This document shows, one piece after another, positions 4,857 to 5,531 of a stretch of DNA of 5,531 nt. This DNA is from Schlesneria sp. GTDB taxonomy: Bacteria > Planctomycetota > Planctomycetia > Planctomycetales > Planctomycetaceae. The notes below the pieces were generated by a model. That model was not told the DNA's origin and ran no database searches. It saw nothing but the letters and a program-made list of their open reading frames with translations. Within the stretch, counting starts at the first letter, position 1. Every line of letters starts with the position of its first letter. The DNA is taken from NCBI GenBank assembly GCA_025353525.1, contig JANXOO010000732.1:1-5531 (forward strand), written 5' to 3'. Both the position numbers and the translations under genes were made by a program.

Positions 4857-5459
4857 CACTAAATCGGACTACGATAAGGAAACAAGCTGAACGTCTCATC
4901 GCATGCCTTCTTCAATGTTGAAGTGCAAAAACCAGGCCCATTCGTCGACCGACGTCCGACACTGCACGACCTTTCACTGGAGGCGACGATACTCAGAAAA
5001 GTCCCCCGTCTGATCGCCAGGAAAGGTAGTCCTGTTGAATCGTTGGTCGATATGGCTTTCGAACGGACTAAAACTCGCACGATCCACGCACGAAGCCGTC
5101 CAAAGCCCGTTGGGTGAGAGCCTCCAGGAACTGACGTTGTGCCACTCCTTTTGTCGATCCCTGGCCGAACTCCTGGTTTTCTCTTCCCTTCGGATTTACA
5201 AGTGGGTAGCGGGCGAGGCTTGCTCCATGTTCACCGCCACAACGAAAGAGTCCTCCATCGACTCCGAGTGACCGCAATCGTTTCAGACCATGCCAAGGTT
5301 TGGGCGACGTGCCAATTCGTGCGTTGTGACGCAGAATCCCTGCAAATGACCTATACTATGCGCGGCCGCAGAATTATGTATTCCGGCCAGCAGTGAGGCG
5401 TTTGTCGAGCGCCGGATCTCGGAGGAGACCGGAGATATTCAACGAAATCGCTGTAAGAA
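4857..5459. other. Stretch with no convincing gene
   Basis: No reading frame here looks like a real protein by start context, composition or recognisable motif. The longest open frame is plus-strand 5139-5396 (85 codons, GTG start with AGGA nine bases upstream), but its product has no familiar pattern. A minus-strand frame of 69 codons (5277-5068) overlaps it and is equally unremarkable. Small structures seen are a 14-bp dyad CTTCAATGTTGAAG (4910-4923), an isolated TATACT (5352-5357) without a properly spaced -35, and a bulged hairpin CCGGATCTC/GAGACCGG (5412-5432) with a purine-rich loop. It may be a promoter or leader region for a gene to the right, or decayed sequence. Confidence 0.4.
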
Positions 5460-5531
5460 ATGCCGAAAGCAAGCCCGCTCTGGAATATCACTGATGACGA
5501 CCGAATTGGCTCAATTGGAACTGCTCGCTCA
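5460..5531 (+). CDS. Possible start of a gene running off the right edge
   Basis: Two plus-strand frames begin near the edge and remain open to the end. ATG at 5460 reads MPKASPLWNITDDDRIGSIG and on; ATG at 5494 reads MTTELAQLELLA. The second has GGA (5482-5484) nine bases upstream; the first has only a weak purine run. At most one is likely to be real and neither product can be identified from so few residues. Confidence 0.2.
   Translation, partial: MPKASPLWNITDDDRIGSIGTARS

Noticed and set aside
5324..5357. TTGTGA ... TATACT as a sigma-70 promoter
   Set aside because: The spacing is 22 bases, well outside the usual 16-18, and no better -35 exists at the correct distance.
5139..5396. 85-codon plus-strand frame with GTG start and AGGA upstream
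   Set aside because: The product shows no recognisable motif and an antisense frame of similar quality overlaps it. The ribosome binding site alone is not enough support.

Overview
The window (about 5.5 kb, moderate GC) most likely comes from a planctomycete. The evidence is a secreted Gly/Tyr-rich protein whose C-terminal block (LDPDTGNIEWP ... LEALFEAR) resembles a family I know only from Planctomycetota, a secreted HEAT-repeat protein, a DUF4112 protein and a small four-cysteine protein. Ribosome binding sites are clear for some genes and weak or absent for others. The assignment rests on recognising families by eye, not on a search.

Layout from left to right. Positions 1-252 lie downstream of the HEAT gene and hold no confident gene. 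They contain a possible 19-codon leader ORF and a hairpin next to a possible minus-strand start at the window edge. Positions 253-2103 (minus) encode a 616-residue secreted HEAT-repeat protein. Positions 2104-2318 are a divergent intergenic region with what look like two back-to-back sigma-54 (-24/-12) promoters, one per flanking gene, with inverted repeats between them. Positions 2319-3230 (plus) encode a 303-residue secreted Gly/Tyr-rich protein, whose coding sequence contains two overlapping, mutually exclusive perfect hairpins. Positions 3255-3393 are a palindromic REP/MITE-like element. Positions 3427-3969 (plus) encode an RpiB-family protein in which three catalytic-site residues are replaced. 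Positions 4051-4275 (plus) encode a 74-residue four-Cys protein. Positions 4367-4792 (minus) encode a DUF4112 membrane-associated protein, convergent with the small gene. From 4793 to about 5459 I see no convincing gene. A reading frame may begin in the last 40 to 70 bases.

The most interesting part is the divergent pair. Two exported proteins with no enzymatic signature, a HEAT solenoid and a low-complexity Gly/Tyr protein, appear to share a bidirectional sigma-54 control region. That suggests they are expressed together under an enhancer-binding activator and may work together in the cell envelope. The second point of interest is the RpiB-like protein, which keeps the fold and the phosphate-binding arginines but lacks the catalytic Cys and His of characterised enzymes.
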